A stretch of 64,000 nt of DNA from Devosia sp. (GCA_017794705.1 CP051235.1:931010-995009); one strand, 5' to 3'; shown: positions 43,617-52,725, counted from the first letter of the stretch. The notes: generated from the sequence alone by a model not told the origin. Program-made: numbers and translations.

Positions 43617-46021
43617 GCCGCTTTCTCCGTTCGGTTACCCCGGGAGTCCGGCTTTTTCGCACCGGCGCCTGTCTGCGGCCCGCCTCCACGTATGCGGATC
43701 AGCGCCAGAATGGCGATACCTGCCGTCATGACGACCGAGATTTCGCCCAGTGTGTCCAGTCCGCGATAGTCAACGAGAATGACGTTGACAATATTATGCC
43801 CGTGCGCCAGCGGCACGCTGGTCGCGGCGAAAAGGTCGGACAAGCGCATATCGAGCGGGTTCTGCAGGACCGCCAACATAAGCACGGTCACACCCACTCC
43901 GCAGATCACAGCAAGTCCTCCATCGCGGAACACATCCTGGAAAATGCGGCTATCACGCTGATCCAGATGCAGGCGGGTCATTACCAGCGCCAGGATAATC
44001 ACCGAAAGCGTCTCCACCATGAACTGCGTGAAACTCAGATCGGGCGCACCAAACAGCAAGAAGATCAGCGCCACCGCAAAGCCCTGAATGCCCAGCGAAA
44101 CGATCGCGACCAGACGCGTACGGGCGATCAGAACGGCAACCAGTCCGATTGCGGCGATCAACAGGATCGACCATTCATAGAAGGGCAAAGCAGTGAGTTC
44201 GGGCATCGGCGGCAGCGCGTTCTCCCATACGAGGGGTATGATCACCGCGGCAGCAAAACCGACGAAGACAACCAACAGATAGAGTTCCAGCCGACCATGG
44301 TGCCAGAAACGGGTCAGCGCGTCAGAGAGCCTGACCAGCCCGAACATCAGCCAATCGAAAAGGGCATCAAACGACCAGTTCAATACCCTGGAAAAGGCGC
44401 GGAGCCGTGTGCGAATTTCGTCAATCTGCCAGAAGACGACAACGCCAAGCACCCAGGTCAGCACCGAGACGTAAAACTGTGGCTTGGTGAACAGAGTCAG
44501 GTCCAAGTAAAGTTGACCATTGACCAACAGGTTGTGGATCGGTGATGCGACCGGCGTGATCAGATACTGCTCGGTCCAGCCGATTGCAACGCCCGTGAAA
44601 ACTGCCAGGACGCCCAGCACCAATGCACCAGCCCAAAGCGAAAGACTGCCCTCGTGTGGCTGGACCGGTGTCGGCTTGAGGGTGCCGAAAAACACCTTGA
44701 TCAGAATGGCCAGGCCGACCCCCATCATCAGGGCGTTGCCAACGAGGATCACCGCGATTGCGAGTAAGTCCTGCGGTTGCGCCAGAAGGCCGCTCAGCCC
44801 GTCATGAAGGAGCGCAGCATACATTTCTTCCTTGGCGAAGAAGGCGACGGTCAGGGGGGCGCCCGCCATGCCTGCTACACCGATGATCGCGGCGGCCAGC
44901 GTGAACGGCATGATGCGCCCCAGCCCACCCAGGGCAGTGATCTCGCGGGTGCCGGTGGCGTGGTCGACACTGCCGGCCACCATGAACATCGCACCCTTGT
45001 AGCAGGCGTGCGCCACCAGATAGAGGACGACAGCGATTATCGCTGCTTCATTGCCGATGCCGAGCAACATCACCAGCAGGCCCAGGGAAGCGACCGTAGT
45101 CTGCGCCAGCATCTGTTTCAGATCGGTCTGTTTCAGGGCCATGGTCGCGCCCCACAGGAGCGTAACGCCACCAAAGATGCTGAGGATCACTCCCCATTCG
45201 ACGGTGCCGCCCAGAATGGGGTTGAACCGAGCCAGCAGATAAACACCCGCCTTGACCATGGTGGCCGAGTGCAGGAAGGCGGATACGGGCGTCGGCGCTT
45301 CCATGGCGTTGGGCAACCAGAAGTGAAAAGGAAACTGCGCCGACTTGGTGAAGGCTCCAGCGAGGATCAGGAGCAGGATCGGCAGATAGAGTTCCTGCTC
45401 CGCGATCACACCGGCATACTGGAACAGGCCCGAAATGTTCCACTGACCGGACAGTTGCTGAAGCATGATGAGGCCAGCCAGCATGGCCAGACCCCCGCCT
45501 CCCGTAATGACCAGCGCCTGGATCGCAGCGCGGCGGGAGGCTTCGCGAACGTTGTCAAAGCCAATCAACAAGAAAGAGGTGATCGACGTCAATTCCCAGA
45601 ACGCAAACAGGGTGATCATATTGTCTGCGAAGACCAGGCCGAGCATCGACCCCATGAACATCAGGATGAAGGCAAAGAACCGTCCCTGATGATGGTGGCC
45701 CTCCAGATAGGCACCGGAATAAAGGACAATGAAAGTGCCGATGCCCGAAATGAGCAGGCCAAAAGTCAGGCTCAGTCCGTCGATGAAAAACGAAAACCGG
45801 AGACCATATGAGGCGACCCAATCAAACCCGGCATAGACAAAACCGCCGCCGGCTATCTCTGGAATAAAGCTCGTCAGAAAAACGAAAATGCTAAGCGGCA
45901 CGACGGACAGGACCCAGCCTGTCATGCCGGCGCAGAATCGCTGAACAACCGGCGCAAATATTGCCGCGATAAAGGGAGCAATTGCGATCAGGCAGATGCT
46001 GATATCAAGATCGGACAGCAA
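43613..46021 (-). CDS. mrpA: Mrp antiporter subunit A (NuoL-like)
   Basis: The 802-residue protein is the largest subunit. It has the NuoL-like channel part ([54 protein letters not shown]) and a C-terminal MbhD/MbhE-like part ([34 protein letters not shown]). It opens the mrpABCDEFG operon. The complex handles Na+/K+ and alkaline stress; the S. meliloti pha system is the closest known parallel. Confidence 0.96.
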   Translation of the reverse strand: MLSDLDISICLIAIAPFIAAIFAPVVQRFCAGMTGWVLSVVPLSIFVFLTSFIPEIAGGGFVYAGFDWVASYGLRFSFFIDGLSLTFGLLISGIGTFIVLYSGAYLEGHHHQGRFFAFILMFMGSMLGLVFADNMITLFAFWELTSITSFLLIGFDNVREASRRAAIQALVITGGGGLAMLAGLIMLQQLSGQWNISGLFQYAGVIAEQELYLPILLLILAGAFTKSAQFPFHFWLPNAMEAPTPVSAFLHSATMVKAGVYLLARFNPILGGTVEWGVILSIFGGVTLLWGATMALKQTDLKQMLAQTTVASLGLLVMLLGIGNEAAIIAVVLYLVAHACYKGAMFMVAGSVDHATGTREITALGGLGRIMPFTLAAAIIGVAGMAGAPLTVAFFAKEEMYAALLHDGLSGLLAQPQDLLAIAVILVGNALMMGVGLAILIKVFFGTLKPTPVQPHEGSLSLWAGALVLGVLAVFTGVAIGWTEQYLITPVASPIHNLLVNGQLYLDLTLFTKPQFYVSVLTWVLGVVVFWQIDEIRTRLRAFSRVLNWSFDALFDWLMFGLVRLSDALTRFWHHGRLELYLLVVFVGFAAAVIIPLVWENALPPMPELTALPFYEWSILLIAAIGLVAVLIARTRLVAIVSLGIQGFAVALIFLLFGAPDLSFTQFMVETLSVIILALVMTRLHLDQRDSRIFQDVFRDGGLAVICGVGVTVLMLAVLQNPLDMRLSDLFAATSVPLAHGHNIVNVILVDYRGLDTLGEISVVMTAGIAILALIRIRGGGPQTGAGAKKPDSRGNRTEKAA

Positions 46022-46215
46022 GTGTTCCCCTTGGCGTAAGATTGTCTAAGTCTTGCGCGGCCGCCACCACGAATCTTGTTGCTCAACTTAAGGATTGAAC
46101 GGCCAAGAGCAAGCGCTGGCGGGGCGTCTCTGCGTCGCAGTTCACAAGGTCGCGCCCGACCTCGCACAAACTACACTTGCTGCCTATATTGTGGCTTGAA
46201 AAAGGAGAAACGACC

Positions 46216-46626
46216 ATGCCCAAGTTCGTCAAATCCGAGGCTGAATGGAAATCGCTTCTGACCCCGGAACAATTCCGGGTCGCCCGCAAGCACGGGACCG
46301 AACGCGCCGGCACCAGCCCGCTGAATGTAGAAAAACGCGACGGCGTGTTTCACTGCGTTTGTTGTGACGCACCGCTGTTCACCAGTGATGCCAAATATGA
46401 ATCGGGAACAGGCTGGCCGAGCTTCTTTCAACCGGTCACCCCAAATGCTGTGACGGAACACGAAGACAACGGACTATTCATGCGCCGGACCGAGATCCGG
46501 TGTGCAACATGTGATGCGCATCTGGGTCACGTGTTTCCTGATGGACCTCGGCCGACCGGTCAACGCTATTGCATGAATGGCGTGGCTATGACTTTCTCGC
46601 CGTCAGACGGAAACGACGCGGCCTAA
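46216..46626 (+). CDS. msrB: Peptide-methionine (R)-S-oxide reductase MsrB
   Basis: The protein has 136 residues from the ATG at 46216, placed after AAAGGAG. Zinc-binding pairs are Cys47/Cys50 and Cys96/Cys99; catalytic Cys119 is in [21 protein letters not shown] is the family hallmark. It repairs oxidised methionine in proteins. It is followed closely by the oligopeptidase gene and then sodB, an oxidative-stress neighbourhood. The upstream gap 46022-46215 shows no gene. Confidence 0.96.
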   Translation: MPKFVKSEAEWKSLLTPEQFRVARKHGTERAGTSPLNVEKRDGVFHCVCCDAPLFTSDAKYESGTGWPSFFQPVTPNAVTEHEDNGLFMRRTEIRCATCDAHLGHVFPDGPRPTGQRYCMNGVAMTFSPSDGNDAA

Positions 46627-46635
46627 GGACTTTTT

Positions 46636-48726
46636 ATGAGCTCAAAAATGCCCCCGCGCGCTGCGCAAAAGCAGCACTCCATCACCACGCACGGCCAGAC
46701 GCGACAGGATCCCTACTTCTGGTTGAGGGCCGAAAACTGGCAGGAAGTGATGCGGGATCCGGGGGTTCTGGACCCGGAAATCAAGGCGTATCTGGATGCG
46801 GAAAATGACTGGTTTGCTGCCGAATTCGGAGATCGGGCAGAACCGCTGAAGGACCGGATTTTCAGGGAGATCCGGGGGCGTATCAAAGAGGACGATTCCG
46901 GCGTACCCTCGCCTGACGGCCCCTATGCCTACAACTCCCGAATGGCAGAAGGTGAGCAATATCCGATACTTGTGCGGACTCCACGGGAGGGTGGCGACGA
47001 GGAAGTGCTGCTGGACTGCAACGTCGAGGCGGGGGACGGGTATTTCGGGTTCGGGGGCGGAATGCATGACCGATCGCACCGATTTCTGGCGTGGTCGGCG
47101 GACCGGAATGGGTCGGAATTTTATACGATTTACGTGCGCGATCTGACCACTTTGGAAGAAATCGACGACAAGATAGACAATTCTGCCGGAGGCATGGTCT
47201 GGTCGGCCGACAGCAGTTGCATCTACTACACGGAACTTGATGCCAATCATCGTCCTTTCAGGGTGCGCCGTCACGTCATGGGCACGCCGCAGGACAACGA
47301 CGAAGTGGTCTACACCGAGTCCGACGCCGGGTTCTTCGTCAATCTGGGCGAAACGCTCAGCGGCAACTACATCACCATCGAGTGCGGGGATCACCAGACG
47401 TCGGAAGTCTGGCTGATCGATGCGCATGCCGGAGGAAAGCCGTTCATCGTGTCCGAGCGCCAGGTGGGACGGGAATATGACGCCGACGAACGAGGTGGCG
47501 AGCTCTATATTCTGACGAATGCGGACGGCGCGGAGGACTTCAAGATCGTCACAGCGCCGGTTGAAGCACCGCAGGCAAAAAACTGGCGTGATCTGGTGCC
47601 GCACAATGCGGGCACGCTGATACTTTCCAGCTTTCTGATCAAGGATCACCTGATCCGGCTGGAACGCGAGAACGGCCTGCCGCGAATTGTGGTGCGTGAC
47701 CTTCGCACCGACATGGAAAGCCAGATTGCGTTTGATGAGCAGGCCTACTCATTGGGCGTTTCGCACGGGTATGAATTCGACACCCACGAGATCCGGTTCG
47801 TTTATTCCTCGCCAACCACGCCGCAACAAACGTTCGACTATGACGTGGTGACCGGTGAACGCTCCCTGCGCAAGACCCAGGAAGTGCCGTCCGGGCACAA
47901 TCCGGCCGACTTTGTCACCCGCCGGGTGATGGCCCCCGCGCCGGATGGCGAACTGGTGCCGGTAACGCTGCTAATGCGGCAAGGCACCAAGTTGGACGGG
48001 ACGGCACCGCTGCTCCTTTATGGCTACGGCGCCTACGGCATTGCAATGCCAGCAGGATTCTCGATCTCCAACCTGTCGCTGGTCGACCGTGGCATGATCT
48101 ACGCCGTTGCACACATCCGGGGCGGCAAGGACAAGGGCTATGCCTGGTATGCGAAGGGGCGGCGGGAGCACAAGTCGAACAGTTTCACCGACTTCATCGC
48201 CGCTGCGGAGTACCTGATCAACGAAAAGATTACGTCAAAGGGCAAGATCGTTGTCGAAGGGGGGTCTGCCGGCGGCATGCTGATGGGGGCCATCGCCAAC
48301 ATGCGTCCGGACCTGTTCGCCGGGATCATCGCGCAGGTTCCGTTCGTGGATGTGCTCAACACGATGCTGGATGACACATTGCCACTGACGCCGCCAGAGT
48401 GGCCCGAATGGGGCAATCCGCTGGCTTCACTCGAGGACTTCAACCGGATTGGCGCCTATTCCCCGTATGACAATGTCAAAGCGCAGGACTACCCGCCGAT
48501 TTTCGCGCTGGCCGGTCTGACCGATCCGCGCGTGACCTATTGGGAGCCGGCGAAATGGGTGGCCAAATTGCGGGCCACCAAGACCGACAGCAACCCGTTG
48601 TTCTTGAAGACCAACATGGAGGCCGGACATGGCGGTGCATCGGGTCGGTTTGACCGTCTGAAGGAAACCGCCCTGACCCACGCCTTTGCGCTCTGGGTCA
48701 CCGGTCTGGAACAAATCGAACCGTGA
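46636..48726 (+). CDS. ptrB: Oligopeptidase B-like S9A serine peptidase
   Basis: The 696-residue protein has a beta-propeller domain (about 75-420) and an alpha/beta-hydrolase domain. The nucleophile is in VEGGSAGGMLMGA; the catalytic His is in AGHGGASGRFDR; PLLLYGYGAYGIAM marks the oxyanion region. It hydrolyses short peptides after basic residues in the cytosol. It follows msrB by nine bases, so the two are probably co-transcribed. Confidence 0.95.
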   Translation: MSSKMPPRAAQKQHSITTHGQTRQDPYFWLRAENWQEVMRDPGVLDPEIKAYLDAENDWFAAEFGDRAEPLKDRIFREIRGRIKEDDSGVPSPDGPYAYNSRMAEGEQYPILVRTPREGGDEEVLLDCNVEAGDGYFGFGGGMHDRSHRFLAWSADRNGSEFYTIYVRDLTTLEEIDDKIDNSAGGMVWSADSSCIYYTELDANHRPFRVRRHVMGTPQDNDEVVYTESDAGFFVNLGETLSGNYITIECGDHQTSEVWLIDAHAGGKPFIVSERQVGREYDADERGGELYILTNADGAEDFKIVTAPVEAPQAKNWRDLVPHNAGTLILSSFLIKDHLIRLERENGLPRIVVRDLRTDMESQIAFDEQAYSLGVSHGYEFDTHEIRFVYSSPTTPQQTFDYDVVTGERSLRKTQEVPSGHNPADFVTRRVMAPAPDGELVPVTLLMRQGTKLDGTAPLLLYGYGAYGIAMPAGFSISNLSLVDRGMIYAVAHIRGGKDKGYAWYAKGRREHKSNSFTDFIAAAEYLINEKITSKGKIVVEGGSAGGMLMGAIANMRPDLFAGIIAQVPFVDVLNTMLDDTLPLTPPEWPEWGNPLASLEDFNRIGAYSPYDNVKAQDYPPIFALAGLTDPRVTYWEPAKWVAKLRATKTDSNPLFLKTNMEAGHGGASGRFDRLKETALTHAFALWVTGLEQIEP

Positions 48727-48819
48727 TCGCGTTGAGACATTTGAAATTCGGCCGCGAATTGCCTAAGTGTTTTTTATAAACCAATCGCGGAAATAAATAA
48801 TCACTCAAGGAGGCTCATC

Positions 48820-49416
48820 ATGGCTTTTGAACTGCCCGACCTGCCCTACGCGTATGACGCGCTGGACCCTTACATGTCCGCAGAAACGCTGGAATATCAC
48901 CACGACAAGCACCATCAGGCCTATGTCACCAATGGCAGCAAGCTGCTGGAAGGCTCCGGCCTCGAAGGCAAGAGCCTCGAGGAGGTGGTCAAAGGCTCGT
49001 TTGGCAAGAATGCCGGCCTGTTCAACAATGCCGCCCAGCACTACAACCACATTCACTTCTGGAAGTGGATGAAGCCGAATGGCGGCGGCTCCATTCCGGG
49101 CAATCTGGAATCAAAGATCAATTCTGACCTGGGTTCGGTATCCGCATTCCGCGACGCGTTTTTGAACGCGGGTGCCACGCAGTTCGGGTCCGGTTGGGCC
49201 TGGCTGACACTGAAGGATGGCAAGCTGGAAGTGACCAAGACCCCGAACGGCGAAAACCCGCTGGTTCACGGTGGCGTACCGCTTCTCGGGGTCGATGTCT
49301 GGGAGCACTCCTATTACATCGACTACCGCAATGCGCGTCCCAAATATCTCGAGGCGTTCTTCGACAATATGGTGAACTGGGAATACGTGGCAGAGCTTTA
49401 CGAAGCAGCCAGCTGA
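48820..49416 (+). CDS. sodB: Fe-type superoxide dismutase
   Basis: The 198-residue protein has metal ligands His27 (EYHHDKHHQAYV), His74 (AAQHYNHIHFW), Asp159 and His163 (LLGVDVWEHSYY). The AAQHYNHIHFWKWM pattern favours the Fe or cambialistic form. It removes superoxide in the cytosol. An AAGGAGG ribosome site precedes the ATG. A strong terminator follows, into whose T-tract a transposon has inserted. Confidence 0.96.
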   Translation: MAFELPDLPYAYDALDPYMSAETLEYHHDKHHQAYVTNGSKLLEGSGLEGKSLEEVVKGSFGKNAGLFNNAAQHYNHIHFWKWMKPNGGGSIPGNLESKINSDLGSVSAFRDAFLNAGATQFGSGWAWLTLKDGKLEVTKTPNGENPLVHGGVPLLGVDVWEHSYYIDYRNARPKYLEAFFDNMVNWEYVAELYEAAS

Positions 49417-49442
49417 CCGCGGCCCGATCCACAAACATTTTG

Positions 49443-49472
49443 AGCCCGGCCGTCATGGCCGGGCTTTTGTTT
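49443..49472 (+). terminator. Rho-independent terminator of sodB, abutting the transposon
   Basis: A perfect 9-bp GC-rich stem (49443-49451 and 49457-49465) has a five-base loop and is followed by TTTTGTTT. Those last eight bases are also the left copy of the transposon target duplication, so the element sits at the end of the T-tract. Confidence 0.92.
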
Positions 49473-49495
49473 GGGATCTATATACGTGTGTGACC
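49473..49495 (+). repeat. Left terminal inverted repeat of the transposon
   Basis: A 23-bp repeat that starts GGGAT and ends GTGTGACC. It matches the right end except at position 5. Confidence 0.88.
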
Positions 49496-49546
49496 TAGCA
49501 GCCTAAGTGTGTTACATTGCTTCCCGTTGATTTAGGGGGGCTCATA

Positions 49547-50095
49547 ATGGCCAAGGCAGTTACGGTAGTTGTCAATCAGGACGCAGACGAACAGGTAGTC
49601 CAATCACTTGCGACAATTCTCAGAAGAAATGACCCTCTATCGCGCCAATTGCGAGACTTTTCGCAAGCTATCCAAGAAGATCAGATACCCAATGGATTGC
49701 AGTTCCAGCCAAAGCCGGGACACATCCTGATTTGTCACTTTGGCTTAGGATTTCAGGTTCCAGAGAACGTGAAGACAAGGCCGGTGTTGGTTATCTCCCC
49801 ACATCAAAGGCAATGGACGAAACTTTGCTTGGTCGTCCCGATAAGCTCAAAGATTCCAGATGTCGTCCGCCCGTATCACTTCAAACTGCCCAAGGGCACT
49901 GTTCCGACGGCCAAGTATGAGGAATCCTGGCTTAAGGGTGACATGGTGGTGGCAGTTGGGGCGCACCGCCTCGATAGAATTAGAACCGCTGGCAGAAAGT
50001 ATGTTTCCCCGCGCGTTTCTGACGAAATTTTGAAGGAGGCGCGGCGTTGTGTCTTGCATTCTGGCGGAATGCATTCATTGACGATTCATTGGTAA
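49547..50095 (+). CDS. PemK/MazF-like protein carried by the transposon
   Basis: The protein has 182 residues from the ATG at 49547, behind a GGGGGG-rich ribosome site. Residues from about 65 on match the PemK/MazF endoribonuclease fold (KPGHILICHFG, KTRPVLVISPH, LVVPISSKIP). An extra ~65-residue N-terminal part (VTVVVNQDADEQVVQSLATI) is unlike standard MazF toxins, which are about 110 residues. No usual antitoxin gene precedes it. It may be a toxin with a built-in or unusual antidote, or a repurposed fold. Its promoter must lie in or near the left repeat. Confidence 0.78.
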   Translation: MAKAVTVVVNQDADEQVVQSLATILRRNDPLSRQLRDFSQAIQEDQIPNGLQFQPKPGHILICHFGLGFQVPENVKTRPVLVISPHQRQWTKLCLVVPISSKIPDVVRPYHFKLPKGTVPTAKYEESWLKGDMVVAVGAHRLDRIRTAGRKYVSPRVSDEILKEARRCVLHSGGMHSLTIHW

Positions 50096-50110
50096 GCGCC
50101 TATATTGCGA

Positions 50111-50196
50111 GTGTCACCGCGCAAGCGGGCTTGTAAGACCATCCTCGGATGGCAGGCCGAAACGCCGACGATAACAAGTTTGTTCCGGCCTTAGTC
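50111..50196 (+). ncRNA. Candidate structured RNA between the transposon passenger genes
   Basis: Three hairpins follow one another: CCGC-GCAA-GCGG (50117-50128, a GNRA tetraloop); CCATCC/GGATGG (50139-50152); and AGGCCG/CGGCCT (50154-50191) enclosing AACA/TGTT. A perfect terminator comes next. No open reading frame explains the stretch. It could be a small RNA or the structured 3' end of the PemK-like mRNA. Confidence 0.4.
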
Positions 50197-50220
50197 AAAA
50201 CCCCGCTCCGGCGGGGTTTT
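50197..50220. terminator. Bidirectional terminator inside the transposon
   Basis: AAAACCCCGC, four-base loop, GCGGGGTTTT: a perfect 10-bp stem with A and T runs on either side, so it can act on both strands. It lies between the converging PemK-like and winged-helix-like genes. Confidence 0.9.
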
Positions 50221-50223
50221 GTG

Positions 50224-51090
50224 TTATTCTACGGTTCGCATCATAGGGGATTTTTGCGGTTCATCCTCGTAAACAAGGTCGAAGCTATTTTCCAGAATCT
50301 GGAGCCATAGTTTTCTCTTGTCTTTAGCCCAAACGGTGCCTGCTTTGGGTAGGCGACTGATCAGGCCCGCAATGATCGGGTCAATGTCCGGAGGCAACTC
50401 ACCGCCGCCAGAACCGGAGCCGCTGTTTCCGGCGGACCGCCCATCCTGTTCGTCATTCCTCGGAGGTGGGGCTTGATCAGCCGGAGGCGCGGCTTTTGCG
50501 GACTCCATTCGTGGTTTGACCAAACGTTCCTTTCCGCTGTTGAAAAAACCCGCGTGTTGAGCTGAACGCTCAAACGCTTGCCGAGCACGGTCCGTTTGTT
50601 TGTGCGCCACGCCGAGCGCTTCCATCTCCCGTTCCAAAGCCTTTGCAGGTGGGAGATTGTGTCCGCGAAACTTCTCATAGATTTGCGAGTAAAGTGGCAC
50701 GGCAAGAAACGCAGTTGCACGAGCATCTGACTCTGTTTCAGGAGATACGATCTCCTTGCCTAGATCTGTAAGCTGAAATGCGCTTCGACCATCCTTTGAA
50801 ACCAGCCCGAAGACCCTAGCGGCAGAGGTCTTCTGTCGGAACGCCCCAGAAATCGTTTGGCCCAACTCGGCAGCAAGTTCATCTTGCTCACACGAGCCAA
50901 ACCCACAACGGTTATAAAGAGCCTTCGCCACCTCAATGGCCGCCTCAAGTGGCATGTAAGGGAAATCTACCGTTGAACGGTCCCTAGATTCCTTGCCACC
51001 AGAATCGCTAGCAGCGTTGGCTGCTTCCGAAAAATCTACCTTTTCGCCTGTCATGTAGACACTCCATGCCTTTTGACTAGGAGTGACCAT
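50224..51090 (-). CDS. Unrecognised winged-helix-like passenger protein
   Basis: The protein has 288 residues from the ATG at 51090; a TTG at 51114 would add eight. Residues about 45-120 look like a winged helix (MPLEAAIEVAKALYNRCGFG, LGQTISGAFRQKTSAARVFG, SAFQLTDLGKEIV). A helical part and a disordered Pro/Gly/Ser-rich linker (about 195-235) follow, then a short C-terminal helix pair. The pattern recalls DUF5343-like proteins found in defence and mobile contexts, but the match is by eye. It ends at the bidirectional terminator. Confidence 0.6.
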   Translation of the reverse strand: MVTPSQKAWSVYMTGEKVDFSEAANAASDSGGKESRDRSTVDFPYMPLEAAIEVAKALYNRCGFGSCEQDELAAELGQTISGAFRQKTSAARVFGLVSKDGRSAFQLTDLGKEIVSPETESDARATAFLAVPLYSQIYEKFRGHNLPPAKALEREMEALGVAHKQTDRARQAFERSAQHAGFFNSGKERLVKPRMESAKAAPPADQAPPPRNDEQDGRSAGNSGSGSGGGELPPDIDPIIAGLISRLPKAGTVWAKDKRKLWLQILENSFDLVYEDEPQKSPMMRTVE

Positions 51091-51287
51091 ACTCTCATTT
51101 TCCGGAGGTTGCAACTATCCGCATAACGAAGACGCAAAACGAAAAGGCGGCAGTTGTCAAAACCAAATCGGTTCGTTATACGGAATGGGCTGGATTCGTT
51201 CCGGCCAACAAATTTGCGAAGGACTTGCCATGAATAGGCCCTGATAGCCCCCAGCGTTTAGGTCATCGGCGTTGTGGGGGAGACTAA

Positions 51288-51328
51288 GAAAAAGCCGCCA
51301 GTCCCGTTTGCGGCGGGAAAGGCGGCTT
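51288..51328 (-). terminator. Terminator of the transposase transcript
   Basis: Outer stem AAGCCGCC/GGCGGCTT (51292-51299 and 51321-51328) with an inner CCCG/CGGG stem. On the minus strand it is followed by a TTTTT run. It lies downstream of the transposase and its coupled 55-residue gene. The surrounding 51091-51446 stretch holds no convincing gene. Confidence 0.7.
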
Positions 51329-51446
51329 AGATGGCCGAGCAATCGGAACGGGGCGGACCCCGCGATGTCTCGGCGCTCTCCAAGCCCTAGATTCGCACCT
51401 ATTCCGCCTCGTTTCAAGGCCCACAGCCAAAAAATGAGGTGACGCT

Positions 51447-51524
51447 ATGGTTTGGGTAAATCCTTACTTTCGCATCCGCTTTGGCCGCATTGAACACGTC
51501 ATTGGACACTGGCGCGGTCGCTAA
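51447..51524 (+). CDS. Possible 25-residue protein in the transposon
   Basis: ATG at 51447 follows GAGGTG by six bases and leads to a 25-codon frame ending TAA. The product, MVWVNPYFRIRFG...HVIGHWRGR, has a W-V-N-x-Y and G-H-W-R pattern that recalls tiny proteins with the YVRGHWR-type motif. It is opposite to the transposase operon. Evidence is short, so this is tentative. Confidence 0.35.
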   Translation: MVWVNPYFRIRFGRIEHVIGHWRGR

Positions 51525-51567
51525 CTAGGTGAGGCGGCGCTAGCCGCTTTGACCTTTCCCATCAACT

Positions 51568-51735
51568 TCACTTTTGCCGGATTGCCTTTTTGGCTTTCCG
51601 GCTTTTTTTTTGCTTGGCCCGCTCCATTCTCTGTTCGACTTCGTTCGGATTAGTTTGTGCGAACCGTGACAGGGCCTCGGAAAATTCCATGTCGATATGA
51701 AGTTTTGGCTCCAGCTTTCGCTTCTTGTCCGTCAT
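51568..51735 (-). CDS. 55-residue basic protein coupled to the transposase
   Basis: The ATG at 51735 overlaps the transposase TGA as ATGA. The product starts MTDKKRKLEPKLHIDMEFSE and ends in a highly basic tail (KQKKSRKAKKAIRQK). The tail is encoded through a run of nine A, a likely site for slippage. It is too small for routine gene calling but shares the transposase transcript. Possible DNA-binding accessory factor; no family recognised. Confidence 0.58.
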   Translation of the reverse strand: MTDKKRKLEPKLHIDMEFSEALSRFAQTNPNEVEQRMERAKQKKSRKAKKAIRQK

Positions 51736-52637
51736 GCGATCAGTGCCTTGTAAGTCGAGCGACCCTCAACGCAGTTGAACAGGTCGTTCATGCGTTCGCC
51801 TTCGCCCATGTCGATGCGGTTTTGACGCCATGCCATTTCGTCAACGTAGCGCCCCAAGTGTTTCGGGGATACCCAATGATGTATGCCGACGATCTGGCGT
51901 TTCAACAGCGCCCACATGCTTTCGATGCCATTCGTATGAATGGTGAAGTGACGGACGTACTCACCAGCCGAGTGATTGACTGAGTGGTGATAGTAGTCAC
52001 GGGACAGCGGGCCAAACGCCTTGTGCTCATCCGTCATTACCATTGAACCCTTCGCAACATTCCGGCCAATCACAGGCAACACAGTGTTGCCGCGCATATC
52101 CTTGACCACTTGCATGCGAAGCTCGCCATCACGGTTCTTCACGATTTCCTTGCCCGCACCGCCCTGAGAGTGGGGCCGACCCTTGTCCGCGTGTTTGTCC
52201 TTTTCCTTGCCGCCTAGATAGGTTTCGTCAATCTCATTCGTGACGCCGAGCGGCGCATTGAACGACTGAGTACAGGTCGCATGGCGCAGGCGGTGCAGCA
52301 AAAACCAGGCGCTTTTCTGAGTGATTTTCAGGTCTTTGGCCAACTGAGTGCTGGCAAAGCCTTTCTTGTGCGAAGTGATCAGCCAAATGGCCATAAACCA
52401 CTTACGAAGCGGCAGTTTTGTATCCGTGAAAATCGTGCCGACTTTGATCGAGAAACGCTTTTTGCAGTCACCGCACTTATGAGTGCGCTTGTCCGAGAAG
52501 TGATAAATCCGGTTGCCGTTGCAGTAGGGGCAGAACTCACCATCACGCCAGCGAATTGCAGTCAGATGGTCAATGCAGAACTGCTCATCTGGGAATGCAT
52601 CCATCAACTCAAACAGGTTATCAAACTGGGCAATCAT
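51732..52637 (-). CDS. IS1595-family (ISXO2-like) transposase
   Basis: The 301-residue protein has an N-terminal zinc ribbon (CPYCNGNRIYHF ... HKCGDCKKRFSIKVG) and a helix-turn-helix region. The ISXO2-type DDE nuclease motifs are NEIDETYLGGKEKD, VMTDEHKAFG and HTNGIESMWALLKR. All catalytic positions look intact, so the element may still move. Its ATG lies 65 bases inside the right inverted repeat, which probably contains the promoter. Confidence 0.95.
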   Translation of the reverse strand: MIAQFDNLFELMDAFPDEQFCIDHLTAIRWRDGEFCPYCNGNRIYHFSDKRTHKCGDCKKRFSIKVGTIFTDTKLPLRKWFMAIWLITSHKKGFASTQLAKDLKITQKSAWFLLHRLRHATCTQSFNAPLGVTNEIDETYLGGKEKDKHADKGRPHSQGGAGKEIVKNRDGELRMQVVKDMRGNTVLPVIGRNVAKGSMVMTDEHKAFGPLSRDYYHHSVNHSAGEYVRHFTIHTNGIESMWALLKRQIVGIHHWVSPKHLGRYVDEMAWRQNRIDMGEGERMNDLFNCVEGRSTYKALIA

Positions 52638-52702
52638 GGATTTCGGCCTTCGCTACATTGGCTGTATCCATGATCTAGGTGTTTGTGTGACCTAAGTCAA
52701 TG

Positions 52703-52725
52703 GGTCACACACGTATATAGGTCCC
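52703..52725 (-). repeat. Right terminal inverted repeat of the transposon
   Basis: Reverse complement of the left end with one mismatch in 23. Just inside, GTGTGACC (52685-52692) pairs with GGTCACAC (52703-52710), forming a subterminal palindrome that could be a transposase-binding site. Confidence 0.88.

Larger units (their letters stand above)
49473..52725. mobile_element. IS1595-family transposon with passenger genes (3,253 bp)
   Basis: The ends are 23-bp inverted repeats with one mismatch. They are flanked by TTTTGTTT (49465-49472) and TTCTGTTT (52726-52733), a 7/8 match to the 8-bp duplication typical of the IS1595 family. Inside, besides the transposase, are a PemK/MazF-like gene, a structured RNA candidate, a winged-helix-like protein and two tiny genes. 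The element is visibly less GC-rich than its surroundings. Simple IS1595 elements are about 1 kb, so two thirds of this one is cargo. Confidence 0.85.

Noticed and set aside
49547-50220. Type III (RNA antitoxin) toxin-antitoxin system
   Set aside because: The protein has a MazF-type fold and an RNA candidate lies nearby, but there are no tandem repeats upstream of the gene and the order is reversed, so the assignment is not made.
51157-51417. 86-codon minus-strand frame in the transposon
   Set aside because: Overlaps the hairpin terminator of the transposase transcript and shows no family features or ribosome site.
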